DNA of 33,186 nucleotides from Nostoc sp. 106C (GCF_002154725.1 NZ_MTAW01000203.1:1-33186), one strand, 5' to 3'; shown: positions 8,199 to 16,452, counted from the first letter of the stretch. The notes: a model not told the origin generated them from the sequence alone. Made by a program: numbers and translations.

Positions 8199-8573
8199 AT
8201 GCCTGATGAAGTAAAGCCCAATGTCAACGAAGCTCCTACCCATGACGCACAATTAGCAGCTGAAAACATAGCTGCTGGCGAAGAAGAAGCGCCAAAGGTA
8301 GACTTTGAAGCTGATTACGCGGCTGCACAGCAATTTAGTGTAAGTGAGGTTGACCGCACAGGTGAAGGTGCTAAAGCAGCCCAAGCAGCAACAGCGCCTC
8401 AACACGAAGTTTCAAAACCAGAAGAAGTCAGAACTGAAGCGCAAGCAACTGGTAATCCTGATGATTATGCAGATATGGCTAAGGACGTTGGTGGTTCTAA
8501 AACAGAAGGTGTAACTAACGTCGATGATGATTTAGTAGAAAAAGCTTTAGAAAAGGGCCAATCAAAAAATTAA
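8199..8573 (+). CDS. Acidic Ala/Glu-rich, probably disordered protein
   Basis: A 124-residue protein of unknown family. It is rich in Ala, Glu, Asp and Lys with no Cys or Trp, and has no signal peptide, membrane segment or catalytic motif; the composition predicts intrinsic disorder and solubility. A clear AGGAG lies 7 bp before the ATG, which supports real translation. It is divergent from the HCP gene across about 210 bp, so the two could share a regulatory region. The look recalls stress-induced hydrophilic proteins of desiccation-tolerant cyanobacteria, but no LEA repeat is evident, so this is only an analogy. Confidence 0.75.
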   Translation: MPDEVKPNVNEAPTHDAQLAAENIAAGEEEAPKVDFEADYAAAQQFSVSEVDRTGEGAKAAQAATAPQHEVSKPEEVRTEAQATGNPDDYADMAKDVGGSKTEGVTNVDDDLVEKALEKGQSKN

Positions 8574-8590
8574 CTTCAATCAATAGTCAA

Positions 8591-8613
8591 AAGTCCTTAG
8601 TTATAAAGGACTT
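8591..8613. terminator. Stem-loop after the acidic-protein gene
   Basis: AAGTCCTT (8591-8598) pairs with AAGGACTT (8606-8613) around a 7-nt loop, 18 bp after the stop codon at 8573. Its position fits transcription termination of the acidic-protein gene, but there is no strong T-run. Confidence 0.45.
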
Positions 8614-8650
8614 CCAATCACAGCTATTTTCAGGTACATAACCTACGGGC

Positions 8651-8677
8651 TAAGGGCACAGCATTGCTGTGCCCTTA
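8651..8677. repeat. Perfect 12-bp-stem hairpin, dispersed repeat
   Basis: TAAGGGCACAGC (8651-8662) and GCTGTGCCCTTA (8666-8677) form a perfect 12-bp stem with loop ATT. Near-identical GGGCACAGCATTGCTGTGCCC hairpins recur in Nostoc-type genomes, as I recall. It sits between two convergent genes and may also serve as terminator or mRNA end protection for the minus-strand HAD gene at 8713. Confidence 0.6.
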
Positions 8678-8712
8678 CGATAGCTGTAGTTCAAAACTAC
8701 TAATTACTTTGA

Positions 8713-9348
8713 CTATTGATTAATTAAAATTCTTAAAAGCTCACTCGGATGGTGAATCAAAAAGTCTGGTTTTTGTTTGGCTAGAACTTCTGGTGAATTA
8801 AATCCCCAAGTGACTGCAATCACCTTGATATTAGCTTTTTTCGATGCTTCTATATCTCTGGTTTCATCTCCAACATAAATAACTTCTTGGGGTTTAAGTT
8901 GCTTTTGCCTTAATACATTATTGATGATAGTTGTTTTGCCAAAAATTGTAACGCCTGAATATATAAAGTCGAATAAACTACCTAAATCATTGATTTTGAG
9001 GAATTCAGTTACATTATCTTTAGAATTAGAAGTGATAATTCCAAGTTTATACCCGTGAGCCTTAAGTTCGATTAAGGCTTCTTTCATGCCTGGTATAGGT
9101 TTAAATTCATGAATCTTATTTTTTAATTCAGATTTAACTTTTTTAAGTAAAAAAGGAATCTTTAAAACAGAAATACCTGAGTACTTAATAATTTCTCGAG
9201 AAGTTAAGTTTCTGAGGAGAGCTAACTCCTGAGGAGTTATTTGTACATAATCAAACTCTAAAGCCAAACGATTAGCAATACTTACAAGAGCATGTACTGT
9301 ATCTGCAATCGTGCCATCAAAATCAAAAATAATTACTTTCTGCGTCAT
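8713..9348 (-). CDS. HAD-superfamily hydrolase, phosphoglycolate-phosphatase-like
   Basis: A 211-residue haloacid-dehalogenase-type phosphatase. Motif I is FDFDGTIADT (nucleophile Asp9, acid Asp11), motif II is the Ser of GIITSNS, a candidate motif III Lys is in IFGKTT, and motif IV is VGDETRD. A helical cap between motifs I and II makes it subfamily I, like Gph/PGPase, pyrophosphatase PpaX and related enzymes. The substrate cannot be read from sequence; 2-phosphoglycolate is the default family guess for a phototroph. The start codon lies inside the end of queG (26-bp overlap), so the two are probably translationally coupled, although no functional link between tRNA queuosine synthesis and this phosphatase is evident. 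Confidence 0.88.
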   Translation of the reverse strand: MTQKVIIFDFDGTIADTVHALVSIANRLALEFDYVQITPQELALLRNLTSREIIKYSGISVLKIPFLLKKVKSELKNKIHEFKPIPGMKEALIELKAHGYKLGIITSNSKDNVTEFLKINDLGSLFDFIYSGVTIFGKTTIINNVLRQKQLKPQEVIYVGDETRDIEASKKANIKVIAVTWGFNSPEVLAKQKPDFLIHHPSELLRILINQ

Positions 9349-10297
9349 TCTGTTGCCTAGATGCGTCTAGATTAGCACGGGCATTACGTCGTAACATTTC
9401 TGGTTTAATCCGCCGCAAGGCTGAGGCCGGAAATTGTTGCTCCCACTCCTCATCTGTGATTTCTGCTAATTCTATCAGTTTGGGTGCCAGATTCCCAGGA
9501 TAAGGATTAAATTCTGCCACATCAGTGCCCTGGGCGAAACGTAGATTCCACGGGCAAACATCTTGGCAGATATCACAACCTGCAACCCAGCCTTGTAAAT
9601 TTGATTTGACTGTTTCTGGTAATTTTTCTGCCCGATTTTCAATCGTATGATATGCAATGCAGCGATTAGCATCTACTACATAAGGACTAGTAATTGCATT
9701 AGTAGGACAAGCGTCAAGACAGCGAGTACAGGTTCCACAATGTTCTGTAGATGGGCGATCGCTTTCTAGTTCCAGATTAGTAAAAATCTCTCCCAAAAAT
9801 ACCCACGAACCATACTCTCGCGTAATCACATTTCCGTTCTTGGCAATCCAACCAATACCAGCTTTTTGTGCCCATACTTTATCCTGTACGGGGCCTGTAT
9901 CTGCATAATAACGAGCCTGAATACCTTCACCAAGTAATTGTAGCCAAGTACTCAATGCCTTGAGTTTCTTGTGCATCACCTTGTGATAATCTCTCCCCCA
10001 GCCATAGCGAGAAATCTTGGCGTATTCCTCACCTTTAGGATGTTGATGAGGTGTGTAGTAATTCAGAGCCACACAAACAAGCGATCGCACTTCTGGCATT
10101 ACTAAGCGAATATCCTGACGCTTCGGGTTAGCCATCCATTCCATGTCAGCGTTATATCCTAGTGATATCCATGCTTGCAACCGCTGCGCCGCTGTCTCAT
10201 CTACCCCATCTACAGCAGCAATTCCAGCTTTGTGAAACCCTAACTCTTTGGCTTTTTCTTTGATCGCATCGCTGCTGATTACGGCATATTTACTCAT
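9323..10297 (-). CDS. queG: Epoxyqueuosine reductase QueG
   Basis: A 324-residue cobalamin- and iron-sulfur-dependent enzyme that reduces epoxyqueuosine to queuosine in tRNA, the last step of queuosine synthesis, in the cytosol. Seen in sequence: YYADTGPVQDK containing the catalytic Asp133; the first 4Fe-4S ligand run CGTCTRCLDACP (Cys187, 190, 193, 197) with NRCIAYHTIE after it; the second run CDICQDVCPWN (Cys241, 244, 248); and a C-terminal HEAT-like helical tail. Length and motif order match the family. The start was taken at the ATG before KYAVISSDAIKEKA; only weak ribosome-binding complementarity is visible. It overlaps the HAD gene by 26 bp and leads a two-gene transcription unit. Confidence 0.96.
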   Translation of the reverse strand: MSKYAVISSDAIKEKAKELGFHKAGIAAVDGVDETAAQRLQAWISLGYNADMEWMANPKRQDIRLVMPEVRSLVCVALNYYTPHQHPKGEEYAKISRYGWGRDYHKVMHKKLKALSTWLQLLGEGIQARYYADTGPVQDKVWAQKAGIGWIAKNGNVITREYGSWVFLGEIFTNLELESDRPSTEHCGTCTRCLDACPTNAITSPYVVDANRCIAYHTIENRAEKLPETVKSNLQGWVAGCDICQDVCPWNLRFAQGTDVAEFNPYPGNLAPKLIELAEITDEEWEQQFPASALRRIKPEMLRRNARANLDASRQQNDAESNYF

Positions 10298-10691
10298 TTA
10301 TCTTAGGTAAATTTTGCTTAATCTATGCCTATTTGATTATAATGCATACAGCCAATAGCACTGTTAAATAACTTTTATTTCCAGTTTATTAATAAATAAT
10401 CCGAAATATAAAGCAACCCAGAATGTTGCAAGTCTTCCCAGCAATTGAGTGTTAGCAACCTTTGATAATTGCAGGCTAAGCACTTTCAATCTTTAATATT
10501 TTCTCTGTTGTTGTGGGACTTGTGAAAAAGACTCAGCTCATGCTGCGGGACAAGATTTTATGCAGATGTTTTGTAATCTGTTAGGCGGCGAGTCCGTACA
10601 TTGTGGTATCTGTCCTTTCAATGAATTCGGTGATGTCTTTGAAATTAACGATACTTATCATTAGGTCAAAATTTTCTTCTAAAAGCAAAAA
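10298..10691. other. 394-bp gap with an ORF remnant
   Basis: The gap contains the probable queG promoter region on its left and, on the plus strand, the start-less open frame at 10497-10664 described separately. No tRNA, CRISPR or strong terminator was seen. Confidence 0.6.
10497..10664 (+). pseudogene. Cys-rich ORF remnant, family unknown
   Basis: An open frame of 55 codons without a plausible start codon. It contains protein-like text: CGTCEKDSAHAAGQDFMQMF, then LGGESVHCGICPFNEFGDVF, then a stop. An internal ATG at 10560 lacks a ribosome-binding site. The pattern small-residues-HA-G-DFMQ-F-LG-VH-G-I looks like part of a conserved alpha/beta domain, so I read it as the 3' remnant of a lost gene; chance cannot be excluded. 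Confidence 0.35.
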
Positions 10692-11051
10692 ATGATGCTT
10701 ATAAATCGATTATTTAAAGGACTTGCTGTTGTATTGACACTAATAGGAGGCATAGTAATTATTTGGTTAGTAGTTAACTTAGTACAGTCGCAGCTTAGAA
10801 TATTGTCCCCTCGTCTTGAAGGTGGTTCTTTAGGCATAGGGCTTACTTTAGGTTTTCAGGCTCAAAAGACTCAACTAAATCTCATACTTTTGTTCATTGC
10901 TAGCGCAGTTGAGACTGCCTTATTCTGGCTACTAGTAGTTCTTGATATTATCTCTCGATACCGTGGTTTAATAGCTACTTTAACCTTGTTTATTTTCGTT
11001 GGAATTGTCGTTTTTATTGTTTACAGTCAGTATTTAAAGATATTAGGTTAA
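10692..11051 (+). CDS. Small three-helix membrane protein
   Basis: A 119-residue predicted inner-membrane protein of unknown family. Three hydrophobic segments are visible: about 9-31 (GLAVVLTLIGGIVIIWLVV), 61-83 (LNLILLFIASAVETALFWLL) and 92-112 (LIATLTLFIFVGIVVFIVY). Two adjacent ATG codons (10692 and 10695) could start it and neither has a strong ribosome-binding site. There are no catalytic or transport motifs. It sits between two ORF remnants and upstream of the CTD homolog, with 269 bp before that gene, so an operon with it is unlikely. Confidence 0.65.
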   Translation: MMLINRLFKGLAVVLTLIGGIVIIWLVVNLVQSQLRILSPRLEGGSLGIGLTLGFQAQKTQLNLILLFIASAVETALFWLLVVLDIISRYRGLIATLTLFIFVGIVVFIVYSQYLKILG

Positions 11052-11074
11052 GTTTTTGTTGTGAGGATATTTAA

Positions 11075-11233
11075 CACTCCAATACTGTCAGTGCGAGTAA
11101 AGCCTACACCACTGATACGGTAAAGGTGAGTACGCAAGTCAAAAATGGGGGCATTAATTATGCAACGCTAAAAATTTATAGTGTAGATGCGCCACAGATT
11201 TACAACCTCCATCCAGAGGAAGAATTACTTTGA
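11075..11233 (+). pseudogene. ORF remnant without start codon, family unknown
   Basis: Fifty-two open codons follow a stop at 11072 with no ATG: SNTVSASKAYTTDTVKVST, then NGGINYATLKIYSV, then LHPEEELL and a stop at 11231. The residue pattern is protein-like and beta-rich, as in a secreted or repeat protein fragment, but I cannot name it. With the remnant at 10497 it suggests gene decay on both sides of the small membrane protein. Confidence 0.3.
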
Positions 11234-11320
11234 AATTAAGAATCTATCCCATTAGCAGCTTTTTTTTTACCTGCTTTTGGCGTGAAATTAATCTTTAGCT
11301 AGCGTAATCAAGGAAATTTT

Positions 11321-11743
11321 ATGACACAGCCAAGTGTTGTGGAAAATGTCACCGAAGAATTCTCAATAGAGGGAATTACAGAAAGCAGCATACTGCGTTA
11401 CTTTCAAAGTTTGAATGCAGGAGAATTTGCGGCAACAGCTGCCTTGTTTGCAGAAGATGGTACTATGTATCCACCATTTGAATCTGGTTTTGTCGGTCCA
11501 GATGCGATCGCTGGATATCTAGAAAAAGAGGCTCAGGATATTAAAGCCGATCCACACAAAGGAATTACCGAGATTTTAGAAAATGAGCAAATTCAAGTTC
11601 AGGTAGCAGGCAAAGCCAAAACTTCCTGGTGTAGTGTTAACGTTTTATGGGTATTTATACTCAATCAACAACGACAAATTACAGCAGCCAAAATTAAGCT
11701 TTTAGCTTCTCCTCAAGAGTTACTTGCGTTGCGTCGCGATTAA
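11321..11743 (+). CDS. OCP C-terminal-domain homolog (CTDH, NTF2-like carotenoid carrier)
   Basis: A 140-residue NTF2-fold protein homologous to the regulatory C-terminal domain of the orange carotenoid protein. CTDHs form dimers that bind a keto-carotenoid and hand it to HCPs. Residues that align with OCP include ILRYFQSLNAGEF, ALFAEDGTMYPPFESGFVGP, then TSWCSVNVLWVFILN and the closing LLASPQELL. Trp110 is in the place of the OCP Trp that hydrogen-bonds the carotenoid keto group. Cys104 lies where Anabaena CTDH has a redox-active Cys, as I recall the literature. AGGA lies 9 bp before the ATG. Unlike typical arrangements, the HCP partner is 3.3 kb away on the other strand. Confidence 0.92.
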   Translation: MTQPSVVENVTEEFSIEGITESSILRYFQSLNAGEFAATAALFAEDGTMYPPFESGFVGPDAIAGYLEKEAQDIKADPHKGITEILENEQIQVQVAGKAKTSWCSVNVLWVFILNQQRQITAAKIKLLASPQELLALRRD

Positions 11744-11853
11744 TTAGCTAGCAGCCAAGTTAATTCACTACCAGTAAGTACAAAAATTCTTGTTTGAATT
11801 TTGAATTGTTTTAACTTTGGCTAGCGATAGTTCTGATGAGCACACAGGGAGTT

Positions 11854-12279
11854 TCAAGTAACTAGTTCTGGTAAGGTAGCTTCTAACTTCAAACAGTTAG
11901 CACCATCTACTTGCAACTGATACTCTACCTTATCCATCAAACGATTCATAATCAGCCAACCGTAGCCACCTTCTTGTTTTTCTAGAGGGTTTGGCGGAAA
12001 GTAAGTAGACATATCGAAGCCTTCGCCATAGTCCCATACTTCTAAAGCGAGATCCCGGTCTTTCAGTTCTAAACGTAGTAAAACTGGCAAATTAGCCTGT
12101 TCTTTGTGGGCATGACGCACTACATTAGAGTAGGCTTCAACCAAAGCTAGTCGCAAACGACTTGATTGCCGTGACCAATCAACCGATTCTCCTAACTGGA
12201 TTTTCAAGCATCCCAGCAACCAGTTTTCAACGATATTTAAAAAATTTAAGTCACTTGGTACATGCAGCTCACTTTTCAT
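11854..12279 (-). CDS. RsbW-like serine kinase / anti-sigma regulatory factor
   Basis: A 141-residue GHKL-ATPase of the RsbW/SpoIIAB type, which either phosphorylates an STAS anti-anti-sigma factor or binds a regulator. ATP-site boxes are visible: N-box ALVEAYSNVVRHAHK, G1 DYGEGFD, and G2 GGYGWLIMNRLMD. It starts 3 bp after the stop of the upstream phosphatase gene, so the two form an operon and presumably one partner-switching circuit. No STAS (RsbV-like) protein or sigma factor gene is in the window, so its partner lies elsewhere. Confidence 0.9.
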   Translation of the reverse strand: MKSELHVPSDLNFLNIVENWLLGCLKIQLGESVDWSRQSSRLRLALVEAYSNVVRHAHKEQANLPVLLRLELKDRDLALEVWDYGEGFDMSTYFPPNPLEKQEGGYGWLIMNRLMDKVEYQLQVDGANCLKLEATLPELVT

Positions 12280-12282
12280 TAC

Positions 12283-13956
12283 TTACAAAACCTCCATTGA
12301 GAGTATAGTTTGATCGTCTTCTTGAACTGGGTTGTTTGCTTGGATGCGAGTGAGTAAATTGCCAAGAGAGAGTGGTTTTGGTTCCTGTTGTAACAGTTGC
12401 CAAAGTCCGTCTTGATTCAGCATAGATCGGCTAAAGGGCTGACCGCCATCTTCAGCATTTTTACAGTTAAATACAGTATTTGATACCATTGCCTCAGTAA
12501 TTCCATCACTAGCTAACAGCAGGGTATCTTTAGGATTCAGTACTAAGCGACCAGACTCTGCCTGCCACTTAGGTAAGATACCTAAGGGAACGCTACGAAC
12601 CTTGAGATAATGGGGTTGTGCGTCCGCAGTCGTGGGTGACGCCCATAGTAAAGGATAGATGTGACCAGCATTGGCATAGACTAGTTCTTTCGTGCTTGGG
12701 CTATAACAAGCTAGGACGAGTGTGATAAAGCAATTGTTGCTAATCAAGTCATCGCACATAGCATGATTAAGATTCTGCATAACTATATTCGGCTCAGCTG
12801 GGGTTTCTTGAGATAATTCCCGCCGTAATACCGAAATCGCACTAGCCATGAACAAAGCTGCTGGCACACCTTTACCGGAAACATCACCTACTGCTAGCCA
12901 TAAGTTCCCTTTCGGATGAACAAACACTTCAAAAAAATCTCCTCCTACTTCCCGAGCCGCATAGCAGCAAGCTTGCACTTTCACGCCCTTAATTTCAGGT
13001 AAACTTTGTCGTAGCAGGTTATTTTGAATTTGGCGAGCTACTTCTAATTCAGCTCTGATTTGGTGCTGTTTTTCTTGGAGGCGCTGATATAGTTTTGCTT
13101 GGGAAAGGGCTAAGGCTGCTTGTTCAGCAACGCCGGCAATTAGTTGAATGTCTTCATCTTGCCAGGAATGATCGTGTCCTCTTTGATAAAGGGCAAGAAC
13201 AGCTAGCAGGTGTTGCTGGTAAGACAAAGGCACAACCAGTTGGTGCCAAGGGTTACTCTCATCTGTACTTTGAGTAAGTTGATACTGACGAGTTTCCAGC
13301 ACTTTTTCAATTAAATAGCCAGGGTCGAAAACGAAATTTGAGGTATTGAAATTAGGATCTTGGTAGGAGAACAGATCTGATGTTAGGCAATCGCCCTCTA
13401 CTGGTTTGAGAAAGCAACAAGTAGTTTCAAATGCTTCTCCAATAGTTGCTACAATCTTTTGCAACATGCTGTCGTAATCTAACGACTCTCGGATTGCTGT
13501 GGTTACAGCATTAAACAAAGATTCTCGCCGCAAAGCGCGGCGCAACTCTTGAGTGCGTTGCTTAACTAAACGATAGGTATCAGTAGCTTGTTCAACAAGC
13601 GCTTTCAGCCTTTGGGGATTCCAAGGTTTAGTGATGTACTTGAATACCTGACCTGAGTTAATTGCATCCACCAAGTCTTCAACATCAGTAAACCCAGTCA
13701 GCAAAATGCGAATTGTATCTGGAAAACGCTCTACTGTGCGGCTCAAGAATTCAGTGCCGTTCATTTCTGGCATTCTTTGGTCAGAAATAATCACAGCCAT
13801 CTCGCCTTCTTTGTCTAGGATTTCTAGTGCACTAAGGGCATGATTGGCTTGATATACTTCAAAATCTCGTCTAAAAGTGCGGTAGAGTAAATCTAAGTTA
13901 TCCGGCTCATCATCTACCACCATGAGCTTAAGTTTGCATACCTCTATTTCAGTCAT
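12283..13956 (-). CDS. Response regulator with GAF and PP2C (RsbU/SpoIIE-type) output
   Basis: A 557-residue signalling phosphatase. Domains in order: REC (about 8-125; acidic pair DDE near 15, phospho-acceptor Asp59 in IISDQRMP, Lys in ITKPW), coiled linker, GAF (about 150-295), and PPM/PP2C phosphatase (about 330-557) with metal-site motifs VGGDFFEVF, AVGDVSGKGVPAALFMA, LASDGITEAM and QEDDQTILSM. It should dephosphorylate a phospho-serine STAS protein when its REC domain is phosphorylated. The RsbW-like gene follows after 3 bp. The upstream 186-bp gap separates it from a NarL-type regulator gene on the same strand. The cognate histidine kinase is not identifiable; two kinases lie downstream at 17432-21695. 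Confidence 0.94.
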   Translation of the reverse strand: MTEIEVCKLKLMVVDDEPDNLDLLYRTFRRDFEVYQANHALSALEILDKEGEMAVIISDQRMPEMNGTEFLSRTVERFPDTIRILLTGFTDVEDLVDAINSGQVFKYITKPWNPQRLKALVEQATDTYRLVKQRTQELRRALRRESLFNAVTTAIRESLDYDSMLQKIVATIGEAFETTCCFLKPVEGDCLTSDLFSYQDPNFNTSNFVFDPGYLIEKVLETRQYQLTQSTDESNPWHQLVVPLSYQQHLLAVLALYQRGHDHSWQDEDIQLIAGVAEQAALALSQAKLYQRLQEKQHQIRAELEVARQIQNNLLRQSLPEIKGVKVQACCYAAREVGGDFFEVFVHPKGNLWLAVGDVSGKGVPAALFMASAISVLRRELSQETPAEPNIVMQNLNHAMCDDLISNNCFITLVLACYSPSTKELVYANAGHIYPLLWASPTTADAQPHYLKVRSVPLGILPKWQAESGRLVLNPKDTLLLASDGITEAMVSNTVFNCKNAEDGGQPFSRSMLNQDGLWQLLQQEPKPLSLGNLLTRIQANNPVQEDDQTILSMEVL

Positions 13957-14142
13957 ATTTGACTTTAACTTTTTAGATACTTGAATGACAAATTAGTGTA
14001 ATTTTTATCACACTTAATAAATAATGGCATAATCAAAAACTAACTCTATTAGAGAAGTTACCCACTTTGAACTGAATATTTCTGTTAAAGCTGTAAATTT
14101 CTCTGAAAATATGCTTGAGAGGCTAAATTTCTAGAGTTAATG

Positions 14143-14859
14143 CTACCCGACCAGCCCAGAACGCAAGGCGCGAACTGCGGCTTGGGTGCGATCGTCAGCA
14201 CACAACTTGTTCAAAATATTCCGGACGTGAGTTTTCACCGTCCCTACTGTGATGTAAAGTCTCTCTGCGATCACTGCATTGCTACAACCTTCGACAATCA
14301 ACTGTAACACTTCTAATTCTCTTTCTGTGAGGATGTAAGGATCTATATGCTCCTGAGTCTCCCCAGACTCAGAATTATTAATGTGAGATTTTGTATTTAA
14401 TGATACTGTATCTTGTTTTGCTGGATTTTGTTGTGCTTGTTGTAATACAATCCTGGCGATCGCAGGATCGATCCAAGCGTTGCCATTGTAAGTTACTCGC
14501 ACTGCTTCCAGCAAATTATCGAATTTAATATCCTTCATACAGTAAGAATCAGCCCCAGCTGCAAAAGCTGCTAGTACTGCTTCTTTGTTATCACGTAGTG
14601 TCAAAATTAACACCTTAGTTCTTAACTCTGCGCCACTAGTCGACTTCAACTCACGTGTCAGCTCAATGCCATCTTTATCTGGTAAGCCAATATCGACAAT
14701 CGCAATATCCGGTTGTAGCGTTTTGAGCATTTTTAGACCTTCCGCAGCATTGGCAGCTTCTCCTACAACTTCAATTTCTTCTTTTTGCAGTAGTGCTGTC
14801 CGAATACCCACACGGGTGAGGTCATGATCTTCAATTAGAGCAATACGAATTCTACTCAT
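14143..14859 (-). CDS. NarL/FixJ-family response regulator
   Basis: A 238-residue DNA-binding response regulator. The REC domain spans residues 1-125 (IEDHD at 9-13, phospho-acceptor Asp56 in IAIVDIGLPD, Thr in ILTLRDN, Lys in YCMKDI); a Gln/Ser/Asn-rich linker follows; and a LuxR-type helix-turn-helix lies at about 170-238 (LTERELEVLQLIVEG, then VGTVKTHVRNILNKL). The start was chosen at ATG 14859 because GGAAG lies 6 bp before it; the TTG six bases upstream is less likely. A 744-bp gap precedes it. Its kinase and target genes cannot be told from sequence. Confidence 0.93.
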   Translation of the reverse strand: MSRIRIALIEDHDLTRVGIRTALLQKEEIEVVGEAANAAEGLKMLKTLQPDIAIVDIGLPDKDGIELTRELKSTSGAELRTKVLILTLRDNKEAVLAAFAAGADSYCMKDIKFDNLLEAVRVTYNGNAWIDPAIARIVLQQAQQNPAKQDTVSLNTKSHINNSESGETQEHIDPYILTERELEVLQLIVEGCSNAVIAERLYITVGTVKTHVRNILNKLCADDRTQAAVRALRSGLVG

Positions 14860-15603
14860 AGTCAACTTCCGCCCGTTACACTACCTTAACTGTAAAACCG
14901 AGTTTACTTAGAACCTGTAGGAGATGCAGTTGTAAGAGATCTGTACAAAACTGTAGAAGTGCTTTGTGAGCCAAGCTAACACGCAAAGGCATTACCAGTA
15001 CCACAGCATTCACTTCCTTAGGGAACATTACTATTCAATAATAGAATCAAGAGGGATAGACCCTAACTCTAAGGGTTTGGCTCAATTAGTGAAATTATGC
15101 TTGCTATTGATATAGGCTGACAAAAGCTCATAGACAAAGCGAGCTATTCCCAATATGTTTAGATTGCAGGTGAACTATTTTCCTCAAAGCGACTTCGGGT
15201 AGAGTAGTTTCCCCAAAAGGAGTTAGCTTGAAACTAACGACCTTATGCTAAGAGTATACTGGCTAGGATGAGGCTTGCGTTATCTTTAGCGACTGCTGAC
15301 ATTTATTCAAACATCTGCTGAATAAAAAGCTGCAAATTTTTTTGCTCATCTAGCTTTTAACAATTGCATTAGTCTTATTACTTAGTTAACTACCTATTTT
15401 ATATAAGATATATTTATTACTATATATAATCAATATACAGTCTTCATACAAGCTTTTGAATCACCCTCGGAAGATAATTTACTTAGTTTTATCGATGCCA
15501 GAAACGAATTATATGTTGCTAAAATTACAACAGCCAATATATTAAAAAATTTGATAGACTAACGTTCGTGAGACTGTGGTGTGAGCCTAAGTAAAAATCA
15601 GCT
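14860..15603. other. 744-bp gap, no protein gene seen
   Basis: This lies between the divergent NarL regulator and WecG-type genes. No open frame with a start and ribosome site was found. Features seen: a small hairpin GTTAG-CTTGAAA-CTAAC around 15223-15239 and a TA-rich block at 15395-15440 containing TATAAT at 15425-15430 with no good -35 box. The length is large for two promoters, so an unannotated small RNA is possible; none could be recognised. Confidence 0.5.
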
Positions 15604-16359
15604 ATGTCTAAACCGCCTAAAGCGTTTTCAGTGTTGGGAATACCAGTTCATGTGATGGCTAACTATCCAAGCTGGTTAATAGAATGCCTGCAACAAGGTA
15701 GAGGAACTCATGTGGTTACGCTCAATGCAGAAATGACTATGCAGGCAGAGCGTAATAGTTCCTTAGCTACAATCATTCAAAATGCTGAGTTAGTCATTCC
15801 AGATGGAGCAGGAGTAGTTCTGTATTTGCGATGGCTATTATGGCAAAAAGTGCAACGTTGTCCTGGTATTGAACTAGCAGAAACACTCTTACGAGAACTA
15901 GGACAACAGCATACAAGCACTAAGGTGTTTTTCTATGGAGGAGCACCTGGGGTAGCCGCAAAAGCAGCAGAGTTTTGCCAACGACAAATTCCTAGTTTGA
16001 ACATAGCAGGGACTCACTCTGGCTACCATTCTCCCGAAGAAGAAGAAAAATTGCGAGAAACTCTCAGCCAATTGCAGCCACAAGTCATTTTTGTGGGTTT
16101 GGGAGTACCACGTCAAGAGTTATGGATTGCTCAAAACCGCTATCTGTGTCCGCAAGCAATTTGGATTGGTGTTGGTGGTAGTTTCGATATTTGGTCTGGG
16201 ACGAAAACCCGCGCTCCGGCTTGGTTAGGAAATAATAATTTAGAGTGGCTGTATCGCCTTTATCAAGAGCCTTGGCGCTGGCGGCGGATGTTGGCTTTGC
16301 CAGAGTTTGCTCTCAAAGCTTTTGTTTATCACTTGACTGCAAGAGGTGCAATTAGTTAG
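15604..16359 (+). CDS. WecG/TagA/CpsF-family glycosyltransferase
   Basis: A 251-residue GT26-family glycosyltransferase. The family moves an N-acetyl-mannosamine-type sugar onto a lipid-linked acceptor during exopolysaccharide or wall-polymer synthesis, at the inner face of the membrane. Motifs seen: VVTLNAEMT (Thr39, Asn41), IPDGAGVV (Asp67, the position of the catalytic Asp in TagA), a Rossmann-type strand VFFYGGAPGVAAKAAEF, and VGLGVPRQELWI. The C-terminal basic, aromatic helix (NNLEWLYRLYQEPWRWRRML) is the membrane-association appendage of the family. ATG follows a weak AAAAATCAGCT leader. The ftsE gene follows on the same strand after 129 bp with a hairpin between them. Sugar donor and acceptor are unknown here. 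Confidence 0.93.
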   Translation: MSKPPKAFSVLGIPVHVMANYPSWLIECLQQGRGTHVVTLNAEMTMQAERNSSLATIIQNAELVIPDGAGVVLYLRWLLWQKVQRCPGIELAETLLRELGQQHTSTKVFFYGGAPGVAAKAAEFCQRQIPSLNIAGTHSGYHSPEEEEKLRETLSQLQPQVIFVGLGVPRQELWIAQNRYLCPQAIWIGVGGSFDIWSGTKTRAPAWLGNNNLEWLYRLYQEPWRWRRMLALPEFALKAFVYHLTARGAIS

Positions 16360-16452
16360 TTACTGGCAGAAAAACTCTGAGTCCCGAGTTGTTAGTGGTA
16401 ATTACTTAGTATTAAGGTGCTCAAAAAACTGAGATTTTTGTTTGGAAATTTG

